Shown here in pieces: positions 36,972 through 47,831 of a stretch of DNA of 64,000 nucleotides. The notes beneath the pieces are model-generated. The model was not told the origin of the DNA. It saw nothing but the letters and a program-made list of their open reading frames with translations, and ran no database searches. Position 1 is the stretch's first letter; the number at the start of each line of letters is the position of its first letter. The DNA comes from FEN-1219 sp963744305 (GTDB taxonomy: Bacteria; Pseudomonadota; Gammaproteobacteria; Steroidobacterales; Rariloculaceae): contig CAVUTF010000021.1 of NCBI GenBank assembly GCA_963744305.1, forward strand, positions 101,736 to 165,735, in the 5' to 3' direction. Both the position numbers and the translations under genes were made by a program.

Positions 36972-39747
36972 GTGATCCAGCGACCGCGGTTAAGCTGGCC
37001 CGCGATCGCGGCGCCGATCCTGGCGCTGACGGCGTTCCTGCACTCTGCGGGGCAATTCGCGCGTGTCGACCAAGCGGCCGCCGACGCACGCGCGGCCGTG
37101 CTCGCGCACGACGTGACGTCGGACGTCGTCATCGTCGGCATCGACGCCCGGAGCCTGCAGGCGTTGAACGAATGGCCGTGGCCACGGCGACACCATGCGC
37201 GCTTGCTGCAACAGCTCAAGCGTGCGCAAGCCGATCAAGTTTTCCTGGACATCGACTTCAGCTCGACCTCGCCGAATGCCGAGGACGACTCGCTATTCGA
37301 GCGCGCGCTCGCCGAGTGGCAGGGAGCACCCGTCGTGCTCGCTGCGCACTTTCACGCGGCAAGCGGCGCCGACAACGACAACGAGTGGATCGTGACCCGC
37401 CCTCTGCAACGCTTCGCTCAGCACGCTCGGCTCGCCTCGGTCGTGCTCCTGCCGAGCGCCGACGGCCTGGTCCGGGAAATGCGGAGCTCTTGGCAACTCG
37501 AGGGCGAAACGCTGTCCTCCATCTTCGCGCTCGATGGCTCGCTCCCCGCGGATACCCCCGTCGCGATCGATTTCTCGATTAACGAGTCCTCCTTCCGTTA
37601 CGAGTCGTTCATAGACGTCCTGAGCGGCTTCGTCGGGCCGGGCGAGCTGCGCGGCAAAACCGTCTATGTCGGTTCGACGGCCCCCGAGCTGCCCGATGAG
37701 CTCGCCGTGCCGCTGTACGGTTCACTGCCGGGCGTCGTGGTGCAGGCGCTCGCGACCGCAACTGTGCGCGAGGGCCTACTGCGCGCGCCGACGCCGTGGC
37801 AGTACCTCGTGTTGCTCGCGCTTTGGGCCGTCGCGTGCACGCTGCTCCTCAAGCAACGCAGCTGGCGAAAGAACGCGCTGATGGTTGCAGTAGGCTGCGC
37901 CGTGCTCGCCGCAACCAGCGTTCTTCTGTACGCGTGGCCGCGCCTCGCGCTCGACGTCGTGCCGTTCGCGGTGCTGCTCGGCAGCTTGTTCGTCGCCGCC
38001 ACGATCCGCTCGCTGGACCAGCAAACTTGGCGCGCGCTCGCATACGCCATCGGCATCCGCCGCCGCGACGCGTTGCTGAAGAGCGTCGTCGAGTCCTCGA
38101 CCGACTGCATCGTCTGCATCGACGACCACGGTGTCGTGCTCACGGCCAATCCGTCGGCCTCGAGGCTGTTCGCCGCTCCCAAGGCCGGCCTCATCGGCGT
38201 GCCGATCAGCGACTTCGTGCCCGATCTAATCGGTCAGTCCTCGCTCGACACGCTGGCCGGCGCCGTTTCCGAGCGCAGCGCGCGCACGCAGCAAGGCCAT
38301 GTGTTTCCCGTCGAAGTGGCGATCAGCCGGATCGCGACCGAGGAAGGCAGATTGTTCACCGCCATCGTTCGCGACATCAGCGAGCGCAAAGCGCAGCAGC
38401 GCGCCCTCGAGCATCAGGCCACGCACGATCCGTTGACCGGGCTCCCGAACCGCACCGCCCTGACGAGGCATCTCGACGCCGTGCTTGCGGGAGCCCTGCC
38501 GCAGCAGCGCGCGGCCGTGCTCATGCTCGACCTCTGTCGATTCAAAGAGGTGAACGACACGCTCGGCCACGACGTCGGCGATGAAGTGCTGCGCGAGGTC
38601 TCGAAGCGCTTCGCCGCCAAGCTCGCCGGCGGTGCGTTCATCAGCCGCATCGGCGGCGACGAGTTCACCGTGGTCCTCGCGGACGTCGGCCAGCGCTCGT
38701 TCATCGACTCGCTTTCGCAGGATTTGCTGGACAGCCTGAAGACGCCGATCGACGCCCGCGGGATCGCGATCGAAGTGGGTGTCAGCATCGGCATCGCGGT
38801 ATTCCCCGACCATGCACGCGACTCCAAGGAGCTGCTGCGCCACGCCGACGTGGCGATGTACGTCGCCAAACGCCAGGGCAGCGCATTCGACTATTACGAG
38901 CGCGAGCACGACCAGCACACGGTCCGGCGATTGAGCATGATGAGCGAGCTGCGCGCAGCAATTGAGAACAGCGGCATCGGCTTGCACTACCAGCCGCAGA
39001 TCAACCTGCGAACCGGCCGCGCCGAGGGCGTCGAAGCGTTGGTCCGCTGGCAGCACGCAATGCACGGCAGCGTCGGCCCGGGGGAATTCGTGACGCTTGC
39101 GGAGTCCACGGATCTGATCCGGCCGCTCACGGATTGGACGATCAGTCAGGCGCTCCACGATGTCACGAGCTGGAACAGCCGCAACCTCGATCTGCGCGTG
39201 GCGGTGAATTTGTCCGCGCGCGTTCTCCAGGATGCGGACTTTCCGTCACGCTTGCGGCAGCTCTTGGCCGAGCATTCCGTGCGGCCGAGGCAACTCGAGC
39301 TCGAGATCACGGAGAGCGCCATGATGCTCGACCCAGATCGTGCGCAAAGGGTCGTGCGCGAGCTGCGCGCACTCGGTGTGCTGATCTCGATCGACGACTA
39401 CGGCACCGGCTTCTCGTCCCTGGGCTATCTGCGCGACCTACATGTTCATGCGCTGAAGCTGGATCAATCGTTCGTGATCGACCTGCAGACGCGCGCCGAA
39501 AACCGCGTCATCGTCGAGTCGACCGTGCAAATGGCCCATGCGCTCGGTTTGCAAGTGGTTGCGGAAGGCGTGGAGTCAGAGTGGGTGAAGGATTACCTGC
39601 TAGCGGTTGGCTACGATCTCGGGCCAAGGATATTGGTTCGCGCGCCCGATGCCGGCCGAGGAACTCCCGAGCTGGACCACGAAATTCAACGCGGCGGCCC
39701 CCGACGGCGTGACGGCCGGCCGGGCGGCGCTGCGCAGCGCTCAGTAG
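36972..39747 (+). CDS. CHASE2-PAS-GGDEF-EAL cyclic-di-GMP enzyme (frameshift at end)
   Basis: GTG 36972, three bases after the FecR stop. Domains: N-terminal helix, periplasmic CHASE2 (residues ~25-265, VVIVGIDARSLQALNEWPWP, LRGKTVYVGSTAPELPD), three membrane helices (~275-345), PAS (~365-480, LLKSVVESSTDCIVCIDDHG), GGDEF (~485-645) with intact ISRIGGDEFTVVLAD, and EAL (~665-910) with EGVEALVRWQHAMHG, LEITESAMM, IDDYGTGFSSLGYL and VVAEGVES. Both catalytic motifs are intact, so synthesis and breakdown of c-di-GMP are both possible. At ~39620 the frame slips; QGYWFARPMPAEELPSW is the normal EAL ending, stop 39745-39747. The 3' end overlaps the convergent porin gene by seven bases. Confidence 0.9.
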
Positions 39748-40943
39748 GCGAAGACGACGTCGGCCTGCAAGCGGTTGTAGTCGTGCTCGTTGCCCGCGTC
39801 TGCGCCCCGCTCGTTCAAGAAGTAGCGGAAGCCGAGAGTCCAGCGGTCGCGCAGCGCGTAGTTGAGCTCGATGACGTGGCCTTTGCCGTCAGTGCCGCCA
39901 CCCGCGAAATCCGAGTCCGTGAACGTCGCAATGACGGCGTCGGCTTCGAGGTCTTGATACGCGTACCCCACGCGCCACGCGCCCGGCCGACTTGCCTCGC
40001 CGTAGTAAGCACCGAGCGCGAATCCCGAGTCGGCGTCGCCGCCTTCCGTATTGCGCGCGACGTCGGCGAACAGCGTGAGAGGCCGCTCGGCCAAGGTCAT
40101 TTCGAGCTCCGCAAAAAGCTCGACCTCGTTGAAGTCGTTTAGATAGTTGCCCGCGAGATCCACCCGGTTGCCGTTGCCCGCGCCGTCGTAGAACGGTGTC
40201 TGGCCTTGCGTCTCGAGGTAGTCGTAGTAGGACATGCCCGCGGTCAGGCGCGAGCCGTTGTCGAGCATGCCGCGATAACCGAACTGGCCGCCGAGCAAAA
40301 TGGAATCGTTGGCGGAGCTGCGCTCCTCCACCCACAGCCCGGCGTAGTTCGCGAACCAGTCGCCGAACGTGTAACGCAGCGCAAGCCCTTCCGGGTTCAG
40401 ATCGTTGTCGTAGATCAGGTGATGATTACCCGGCCTGAAGAACGGCGTCGCCATCTTGCCGCCCGTGAAGCTCAGAGCTTCGGTCGCTTGCCAGGTGAAG
40501 AATGCGCGGTCCACGCCGATGCTCTTCCGGCTGAATCCGCCGTCGAGAGTCTGATTCGCGGACACTGGGTCGTCGCCGCCCGTTGCCAGAGTCAGGCCGA
40601 CCCGCACGTCGTCCGTGACGTCCGCGGTGAGGCCGAAGCGCGCGCGCAGGCGCTGCCGGTGCCGCTCCGCGATGCCGTCCTCGTTGATCGACTCGTGGCG
40701 GTAGCGCAGATCGCCCGAGAAGCGCAGCGCAGTGGCTTCCCCGGCCGGGATTTGCACGGGCTCTGCGGCAAGGGGCGGCGCATCGGCCACGCCTTGCGCC
40801 CGCTCGAGGCGATCGAGGCGCGCCGTCAGCGCAATGATCTCGGACCGGATCGCGGCAATCTCGTTCGAGGCGTCGGGTTGCGCCCAGGCAGGCAGCCCAT
40901 TGGCATTGGCGATGGCGAGGATAACAAAGCCGAGCTTGCGCAT
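39741..40943 (-). CDS. Outer-membrane porin (Porin_5 type)
   Basis: ATG 40943, with GGAG eight bases upstream; GTG 40952 is also in frame. 400 residues. Signal peptide FVILAIANANGLPAWAQ, then a coiled-coil (EIAAIRSEIIALTARLDRLE) typical of Porin_5 and OprO/P-like porins, and a beta-barrel (LRFSGDLRYRHESINEDGIA, RLRARFGLTADVTDDVRVGL, NHHLIYDNDLNPEGLALRYT, DRWTLGFRYFLNERG) ending NRLQADVVFAY with aromatic last residue. Probably a diffusion channel. A Pho-box-like repeat 77-94 bases upstream suggests phosphate regulation. Intact. Confidence 0.83.
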   Translation of the reverse strand: MRKLGFVILAIANANGLPAWAQPDASNEIAAIRSEIIALTARLDRLERAQGVADAPPLAAEPVQIPAGEATALRFSGDLRYRHESINEDGIAERHRQRLRARFGLTADVTDDVRVGLTLATGGDDPVSANQTLDGGFSRKSIGVDRAFFTWQATEALSFTGGKMATPFFRPGNHHLIYDNDLNPEGLALRYTFGDWFANYAGLWVEERSSANDSILLGGQFGYRGMLDNGSRLTAGMSYYDYLETQGQTPFYDGAGNGNRVDLAGNYLNDFNEVELFAELEMTLAERPLTLFADVARNTEGGDADSGFALGAYYGEASRPGAWRVGYAYQDLEADAVIATFTDSDFAGGGTDGKGHVIELNYALRDRWTLGFRYFLNERGADAGNEHDYNRLQADVVFAY

Positions 40944-41019
40944 TGATTTCACTCCGGTTTACGCTTCGTCCAATTGGCGGGTGGGCGTACATGGACGCCA
41001 GCCGCATCTTGCTACGGGG

Positions 41020-41037
41020 CTGTTACAGTCCTGTTAC
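41020..41037. promoter_or_regulatory. Candidate PhoB box between porin and mltF
   Basis: On the plus strand CTGTTAC-AGTC-CTGTTAC: two identical 7-mers with 4-base spacing (11-base period), as in Pho boxes. The minus strand reads TTGTAAC/CTGTAAC units of equal fit toward the porin. The distance is 77 bases to the porin start and 82 to mltF. Confidence 0.5.
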
Positions 41038-41119
41038 AAAATGGCGACGGCGGAGCTCCAAACGGCTCGGTCGATCGTCGCATGATCGAGTTCCGCAAGC
41101 CGCGTAGGAGATAGGCCTG

Positions 41120-42527
41120 GTGCGAGCGCTCGTCGCCATCGTGTTGAGCTCCCTGCTCGGAACGTGCTCGTTCGCGCCTTCCGTGCTCGAGCAGATCATG
41201 AGCCGCGGCGAGCTGCGCGTCGTCACGCGCAACAGCCCCGCAGCGTTCTACTACGGCGCCGACGAGCCGCGCGGGATAGAGTACGAGCTTGCCCGGGGTT
41301 TCGCCCAGCGCCTCGGGGTGGACTTGCGGATCTACATGGCCGACCAATTCGGCCAAGTGTTTCCGGACGTCGTCAGTGGGAAGGCGGACGTCGCAGCAGC
41401 CGCGCTCACGGTGGCCGACGCACGCAAAGAGGCCGTCACGTTCGGCCCGGCCTACCAGAACATCCAACAGCAAGTCATCTACAAACGCGGAACGAAACGG
41501 CCGCGAAAAGTCACCGATTTGCTCGGCGGCCGCCTCGAGGTCGTCGCGGAATCCGCGCACGCCGCGCTGCTCGAGCAAGTTCGCCGGGAAGAGCCGATGC
41601 TCACGTGGATCGAAGATGCGCACGTCGGCGCCGAGGAGCTGCTGCGGAAGGTCGCGGCCGGCGACATCGAGTACACGATCGCCGACTCCCACGTGTTTGC
41701 GCTGCTGCGCCACTTCTACCCCGACGTCCGCGTCGCGTTCAATTTAGGCCCCGCTAACCAAGTGGCTTGGGTGCTGCCGAAGAAGGCCGATGAGCTGCGC
41801 GAAAGCATCGCCGCGTATTTTGCCGAGATCGAGGCAACAGGCGAATTGCAGAGGATCTTCGATCGCTACTACTTCGCTTCGCGGGAGTTCGACTACGTCG
41901 GCTCCCGCGCATTCGTGCGCCACTACAACACGCGGCTGCCGCAGTACCGCGAGTACTTCCGCGAGGCGGAGCTCGCGACCGGCGTCGACTGGCGCCTGCT
42001 CGCGGCAATGGCGTATCAAGAATCGCACTGGAACCCCGAGGCGGTGTCCCCCACCGGAGTGCGGGGAATGATGATGCTCACCGAGCACACCGCCGCGATG
42101 ATGGAGGTGGAGAATCGCACCGACCCGCGCGACGAGCATCATCGGCGGCGCGCGCTATTTCAGCCGCGTGATGCGCAAGGTGCCGACGCGAATCGCCGAG
42201 CCCGACCGCATCTGGCTCGCGGTCGCGGCGTACAACGTGGGGTACGGGCACGTCGAGGACGCGCGGATCTTGACGCAAACCCAAGGCGCAAGCCCGGACA
42301 CTTGGACCGAGGTCCGCGAGCGGCTCCCGCTCCTCACCGAAGAGCAATGGTACAAGCGCGTTCAGCGCGGCTACGCGCCCGGCTCGCAGGCGGTTACCTA
42401 CGTCGACAATGTGCGCCGCTATTACGAGATACTGATGTGGATGGAACGGCGCGAGAACCTCACAACCGACGAAGGCGGGCTCACACCGTTCGTCCCGCCG
42501 CTGCCCTTCGCCTCCCCGCCGCTCTGA
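41120..42527 (+). CDS. mltF: Membrane-bound lytic murein transglycosylase F (frameshift)
   Basis: GTG 41120 with AGGAGA eight bases upstream. Lipoprotein-like start (IVLSSLLGTCSF). Residues ~25-260 form an SBP_bac_3-type domain (ELRVVTRNSPAAFYYGADEP, GIEYELARGFAQRLGVDLRI), and residues ~280-400 the SLT lytic domain with catalytic Glu in LLAAMAYQESHWNPEAVSPT and GVRGMMMLTEHTA. At ~42135 a slip is followed by SIIGGARYFSRVMRKVPTRI, IWLAVAAYNVGYGHVEDARI and NVRRYYEILMWM. Repaired length is ~468 residues, as for MltF. It cleaves peptidoglycan at the outer membrane. The neighbour tadA is as in E. coli, but convergent here. Confidence 0.9.
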
Positions 42528-42530
42528 AAT

Positions 42531-42604
42531 CGGGGTCGGGTACCGATTTCGGCCACGATCCAAGACCCTGCTAGGCAAGCGGCCGAAATCGGTACCCGAC
42601 CCCG
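42531..42604. repeat. Long perfect inverted repeat (REP-like), between mltF and tadA
   Basis: Arms of 24 bases (42531-42554 and 42581-42604) are perfect reverse complements around a 26-base loop. Each arm contains GGTCGGGTACCGATTT or its complement, a sequence type I recall as a recurrent extragenic palindrome in gammaproteobacteria. The left arm also nests a smaller hairpin GAAATCGG (42526-42533) with CCGATTTC (42543-42550). It starts four bases after the mltF stop and could end transcription from both sides, although no T-run follows. Confidence 0.75.
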
Positions 42605-42608
42605 CTTC

Positions 42609-43079
42609 TCAGCGCCGCGCGCTGAAAAAACTCCGCAAGAGCTCGGCGCTCTCCTCTTGCAGTATCCCGCCGCTCACTGCGATGCGGTGATTGAGGGCAT
42701 CGCTGCCCGCAAGATCGAACACTGATCCGCACGCGCCGCTCTTCGGATCGGCCGCGCCGAACACGACGCGCGCTATGCGTGCGTGGACCAGCGCGCCGAC
42801 GCACATCGCGCACGGCTCGAGCGTTACGTACAGCGTGCAGCCCGGCAAGCGGTAGTTGCCGACCGACGCGGCCGCGGCCCGCAATGCGACGATCTCCGCA
42901 TGTGCCGTCGGATCGTTAGCCGCGATCGGCGAATTCGCGCCGCGCGCGAGCACTTCGCCGGCCGCGTCGACGAGCACGGCGCCGACCGGAACCTCGTCGA
43001 GCCGATAGGCTTCAAGGGCGCAATCGAGCGCCTCCCGCATGCGCCGCCGATCCTGCTCGAGCGCGTCATGGGCGCTCAT
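42609..43079 (-). CDS. tadA: tRNA adenosine(34) deaminase TadA
   Basis: 156 residues, ATG 43079. Zinc deaminase motifs: HAE in NDPTAHAEIVALRAAA (His ligand and catalytic Glu) and PCAMC in LEPCAMCVGALVHARI. Further family residues are VPVGAVLVDAAGEVLARGAN and KSGACGSVFDLAGSDALNHR. It makes inosine at the wobble position of tRNA-Arg(ACG) and is normally essential. Intact. Convergent with mltF across the inverted repeat. Confidence 0.95.
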   Translation of the reverse strand: MSAHDALEQDRRRMREALDCALEAYRLDEVPVGAVLVDAAGEVLARGANSPIAANDPTAHAEIVALRAAAASVGNYRLPGCTLYVTLEPCAMCVGALVHARIARVVFGAADPKSGACGSVFDLAGSDALNHRIAVSGGILQEESAELLRSFFSARR

Positions 43080-43180
43080 CGTGCTCGTCCCTCCACACGC
43101 GCCATCCGCTGCCGCGGGCCATGCTGCCGGGGAACGGTGGAGCGCGCAATCGGCATCATGGCATCATCGTTCCTAACGGG

Positions 43181-45566
43181 ATGACTCGAATGCCATCGGG
43201 AGCTCCAGTTCGCGTGGTAACTGCCGCATCCTCGTTCAGCGCACGCGCGCCGACTCAAGCAGAAAAGCGCGCATTCGTCATAGTCGTCGTGCTCTACGGC
43301 GCGCTCGCGCTCGGCGTGACCCCGTGGGCCACGGCGCCCGGGCTCGTCAATCCGCACATCACGGCCATGGCCGGAACGGCCATCCTCGTCGCGGAACTGT
43401 GCACAGCCCTCTTGCTCGGCGCGTGGTACCGCGCGAGCGGCCGTCCAGCACTGCTCGCGCTCACCTTGGGCTATTTCTACGGCGGCATCATGGCCGGGTT
43501 GCACTTGCTGACCTACCCCGGCGCCCTGCTGCTCTGCGCCGCTCTTTGGTAACGAGCAGACCGTCACTTGGCTGTACCTCGCCTGGCGCACGGGCACTTC
43601 CGGCGGATACCTCGCGGCTGTCCTGCTCGAGGCCGCGCTTGTACCGATAGCCGCGCAGAGCGTGCGGAGCCGACGGCTCGTCCTCGGTTGCGCGCTGACG
43701 GCTGCCGCCTGCGTCGCGTTGAGTCTTCTTCGCCGCGGATACGAGTGCGCGCGCGGTGATCGGCGCCAGCAGCTTCACCGCCGTCAGCATGGCGATCACT
43801 TTGGGGCTGCGTTGCGTTGTGCGCGGCCGCGCTCGTGACCATTTGGATCAAGGGCGCTTTCAACGAGGCACTGTACTTTTGGCTCGCGGTCGTGCTCGTC
43901 GCCGCAATTGCCGATCTCATGCTCGGAAACGTGGGCGGCGCTCGCTACACGCTCGGCTGGCATCTGTCGAGAATGAGCTTCGTCGTGTCGTCCTACCTGC
44001 TGCTCGCGTTTGCAATCGGCGTGTTGTCGCCGGAACGGCAGCGCAGGCTCTTCGCGACGGTCGCGGCCTACGGCGGTGCGATCGCAGCCGTGCTCGCCGC
44101 GGTCCTCGTGCGCTGGTTGCTCGACCCGTGGCTCGGCACCGCCGTGCCATACGTCACGCTCTTCGGCGCGGTCGCCGTCGCAGTGTGGCTCGGCGGCTGG
44201 GCACCGGCCGTGCTTGCGACCGTGCTCGGTTATGTCATCGTCAACTTTATCTACGTCGAGCCGCTCGGCTCGCTGTCGATCGACAGCATGTCGGAGCTCT
44301 TGCAGCTCGTGCTGTTCGGGGTTTGCAGCGCGATGGTCATCGGGCTCGGTGAGGGCATGCGCCGCGCCCGCGACTTGTACCGCGCCTCGGACCTCGAGCT
44401 CCGCGAGCGCGCGGGCGCGCTGCAGCGCGCTGACGTAAACAAGAGCCAGTTTCTAGCGGTGCTGTCGCACGAGCTGCGCAATCCGCTCGCGCCGCTGCGT
44501 AACGGTCTCGCCCTGCTGCGGCTGAAGTCGGGCGACCGCGCGGCGGCGGACAAGACGCTCGGCATGATGGAACGCCAGATCACGCAGCTCACGCGCCTGA
44601 TCGACGACTTGCTCGACGTGAGCCGCATCGATCGCGGCAAGCTCGAGCTGCGCAGAGAGCGAATCGCGCTAGACGCCGTTGCGCGCTCGGCCGATCGAGA
44701 CGGCGATGCCCGGTATCGAAGCAAAACAGCACGAGCTCGTGGTTCGCTACGCGGGGCAGCCTCTCTATGTGGATGGGGATCCCGTGCGCCTCGCCCAGGT
44801 GGTGGCGAATCTGCTCAACAACGCGGCGAAGTTCACGCCTCCGGGCGGCCGCATCGAGCTCTCGATGCGCGCAGACGGTGGTTCGGCGATCTTGAGCGTC
44901 GCGGACAGCGGCGTCGGTCTCGCCCGCGAGCACCTGCGCGAGGTGTTCGACATGTTCGTGCAGCTCGAAGGTAGCCGCCAGACTGCGGCGGGCGGCTTGG
45001 GCCTGGGGCTCACCCTCGTGCGCTCGCTCGTCGCTTACCACGGCGGTCAGGTCGAGGCGCGCAGCGCCGGGCCCGGCAAGGGGGCCGAATTCATCGTCAC
45101 GCTGCCGCTTGCGGCGACCCCGGCCGCGCCGGCGCGGAATCCCGAGCCACTACGCACAGATACGCGCAGGCGGATACTCGTCGTGGACGACAACGAGGAT
45201 GCAGCGCAGACGCTCGCAGACCTCTTGCGCCTCGACGGGCACGCCGTGGAGGCCGCTTGTGACGGGCCCGGCGCCTTGCGCGCGGCCGAGCGCTTGCGGC
45301 CCGACGTGGCCTTCATCGATCTCAACATGCCGGAAATGGACGGCTACGAGCTTGCGAAACGCTTGCGCGCCACGCCGTGGGGAGCGAACGCCACGCTCGT
45401 CGCTCTGACGGGGATGGGACAGAAGGCCGACGTAGCCCAGACGCGTGCGGCGGGTTTCGACGAGCACCTAACGAAGCCCGCGGATCCCGCAAGAGTCGCG
45501 CTCATCGCCGCGGGCGGAACGGACAAGGACAAAGTGGTGCCGTTGCAAAGAACGCCGGCCTTTTGA
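43181..45566 (+). CDS. Hybrid histidine kinase with MASE4 and DUF4118 membrane domains (about three frameshifts)
   Basis: Start near ATG 43181/43190. Six-helix MASE4-like sensor (FVIVVVLYGALALGVTPWAT, LGYFYGGIMAGLHLLTYPGA); slips near 43545 and 43780-43830; then further helices and a DUF4118/KdpD-like four-helix unit (RWLLDPWLGTAVPYVTLFGA, YVIVNFIYVEPLGSLSIDSM). HisKA has FLAVLSHELRNPLAPLRNGL with the phospho-His. After a slip near 44690 come the N-box VVANLLNNAAKFTPPGGRIE and G-boxes LSVADSGVGLAREHL and GGLGLGLTLVRSLVAYH. A C-terminal receiver has DVAFIDLNMPEMDGYELA with the acceptor Asp and HLTKPAD. No output regulator is adjacent, so an unlinked phosphorelay is likely. The last ~17 residues come from a dispersed repeat. 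Confidence 0.85.
45522..45558. repeat. Dispersed 37-bp repeat, copy A (overlaps kinase 3' end)
   Basis: Matches 57940-57976 at 32 of 37 positions (core GACAAGGACAA and GTGCCGTTGC). It supplies the kinase tail DKDKVVPLQRTPAF, which does not belong to the receiver domain. Confidence 0.6.
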
Positions 45567-45601
45567 CCTACTCCCACTCGGTACGGTCTGCGCCGCATGG
45601 T

Positions 45602-47766
45602 CTATGCTCGCAGCATCAGCCGCGAGGATATGAGCTGCGCAGGGTCAGCGTACGGCCCGACCCGAATCTCGATTTCTCCAGGCTCGAACACCGGCTTGAG
45701 GTCGACACCCAAGAAGCGCAGCTCCGTCGCCGGCAACTGCAACCGCGCCGTACCGGTTTCGCCGGGCTGGAGGACGATCTTCGTCACGCCCTTCAGCTCG
45801 AGCGTCGGGCGTGCAACGCTCGCGACTCGATCGCGAACGAACAGGAACACGGTTTCCTCGGCCGCGTGAGCGCCTTCGTTCGTCACGTCTACGGAGACTT
45901 CGATCAAGTCTTCGACCGTAGCGGTTTCCGGGCTCACGGTCAGGTTCGTGTAGGCGAAACGGCCGTAGGTGAGGCCGAAGCCGAAAGGAATGAGCGGAGA
46001 GCTCGGCGAGTCGAGATACTTGCTCGTGAAATGATCCTCCGGGTTTTCGGGTCGGCCGGAATTTCGCTGACTGTAGAACACCGGAATCTGTCCGAGCGCG
46101 CGCGGCCAGGTGATCGGCGTTCGCCCGGACGGCGACACGCGGCCCGTCAGCACGTCGGCAATGGCGTTCCCGGCTTCCGTGCCCGGGAACCACGCGATCA
46201 GCAGCGCGTCGGCCCGCTCGACGAGCCACGGAACGATCAGCGGCCGGCCGCAGAAACAGCACGACCACGACCGGTATTCGGCTCGCGCGGGCGCGCTCGA
46301 GCACGGACCTCGGCGAGCGCGCGTTGCTCGCCGGGCAACTCAGGATATGCGCGCGACGCGGCTTCGCCGCTCATGTCGGCCGCTTCGCCGAGGCAGAGCA
46401 CGACGACATCCGTTCCGCCGCTCAAGAGGTCGACGGCCGCGGCGATGCCGGAAGCGTCGGCGCCGGCGATCGTTACGCCTTCGGCGTGCGCGACTTCCGC
46501 GTTCGGCAGCGCTTCGCGCAGTCCCGCGAGCACGGTGACGCTCGGCTCTTCGTAACCCGCGGCCGCCCACGGACCGCGCATTTCGCGCCACGCGTCGGCC
46601 AACGGTCCGATCACAACGACACGGCGAGCGCCTTCGGGAAGCGGCAACGTGTCAGCCGAGTTTTTCGCCAACACGAGCGACTTCGCGGCGACGTCACGCG
46701 CGAGACGCCGCCGGGCGGCGACGGTTTCGGCCGCCTCCGCGCTCGACCCGCGCCGATAAGGATCGTCGAAGAGTCCGAGACGTTCCTTGAGACGCAGCAC
46801 CCGGAGCACGCACTCGTCGATCTCGTCCATCGTCACGAGCCCGCGCTCGAGCGCCTCGGGCAAGCCCTTGCGATAGGCCTCCGCCATCATGTCGATGTCC
46901 ACGCCCGCCTTCAGCGCGAGTACGGCTGCCTCGACGATGTCGGCCGCCACGCCGTGATGGACGAGCTCGCGAATGGCGTTGTAGTCACTCACGAGCACGC
47001 CGTCGAACTTGAGCTCTCCGCGCAGGTAGTCGCGAAGCAGCGCCTTGTGCGCCGTCATCGGGATGCCCGCGAGATCGGTGAACGCCGGCATGATCGCCGC
47101 CGCGCCGGCATGAACGGCCGCTGCGAATGCCGGCAGATGCACTTCGCGCAGCGTGCGCTCGGAGATGTCGACCGACGCGTAGTCGCGCCCGCCAGTCACG
47201 GGCCCGTAGGCGCAAAAGTGCTTGGCCGTCGCGGCCACGGACTCGGGCTGCGCAAGATCGGCGCCCTGGAAGCCGCGGACTTTCGCGCGCGCAATCTGCA
47301 CGGCCAGCCACGGATCTTCGCCCGGACCTTCCACCGTTCGGCCCCAGCGAAGGTCGCGCGAGACATCCAGCATCGGCGCGAACGTCATCGCGAGGCCGTC
47401 TGCCGCCGTCTCCCGAGCGGATTCGCGTGCCGTGAGCTCCCAGATGTGCGGATCGAACGTCGAGGCCTCCGCGAGGGGTACGGGAAAAATCGTGCGGTGA
47501 CCGTGGATCACGTCGAACCCGATCAGGAGCGGAATGCCGAGCCGCGATTCCTCGACGGCGATTCGCTGCATGTCGTGAACAGCCTTTGCGCCAACGAGGT
47601 TGAGCAGGTTGCCGAGAGTGCCGTTGCGGATGGAGTCGGTGGAATCGCCTGCGATCACGGGCCCGGTGACCGCGTAGCCCGCAGAGGTCATGGTGAGTTG
47701 GCCCAGCTTCTCCGCCAGGGTCATGCGACTAATCAGCTTGTCAATTGTGCTCATGGAGACAATCAT
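45602..47766 (-). CDS. Family 3 glycoside hydrolase, BglX-like beta-glucosidase (frameshifts)
   Basis: Start ATG 47766, with no signal peptide, so probably cytoplasmic, unlike E. coli BglX. GH3 N-terminal domain: ISRMTLAEKLGQLTM, GIPLLIGFDVIHGHRTIFPV, LRWGRTVEGPGEDPWLAVQI, AATAKHFCAYG and the nucleophile Asp in FDGVLVSDYNAIRELVHHGV. The GH3-C domain follows (LVLAKNSADTLPLPEGARRV, DVVVLCLGEAADMSGEAASR). Around 46245-46310 the frame slips once or twice; it resumes ALLIAWFPGTEAGNAIADVL, PSGRTPITWPRALGQIPVFY and the fibronectin-like C-terminal domain (IPFGFGLTYGRFAYTNL). It probably releases glucose from oligosaccharides made by the neighbouring GH144 enzyme. Confidence 0.9.
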
Positions 47767-47831
47767 GACCCATCAGCGGGGACATCGCAGGTGCCCGACA
47801 AGCGAGACGGCGCCGGAAGAGCAGAGGTCAA

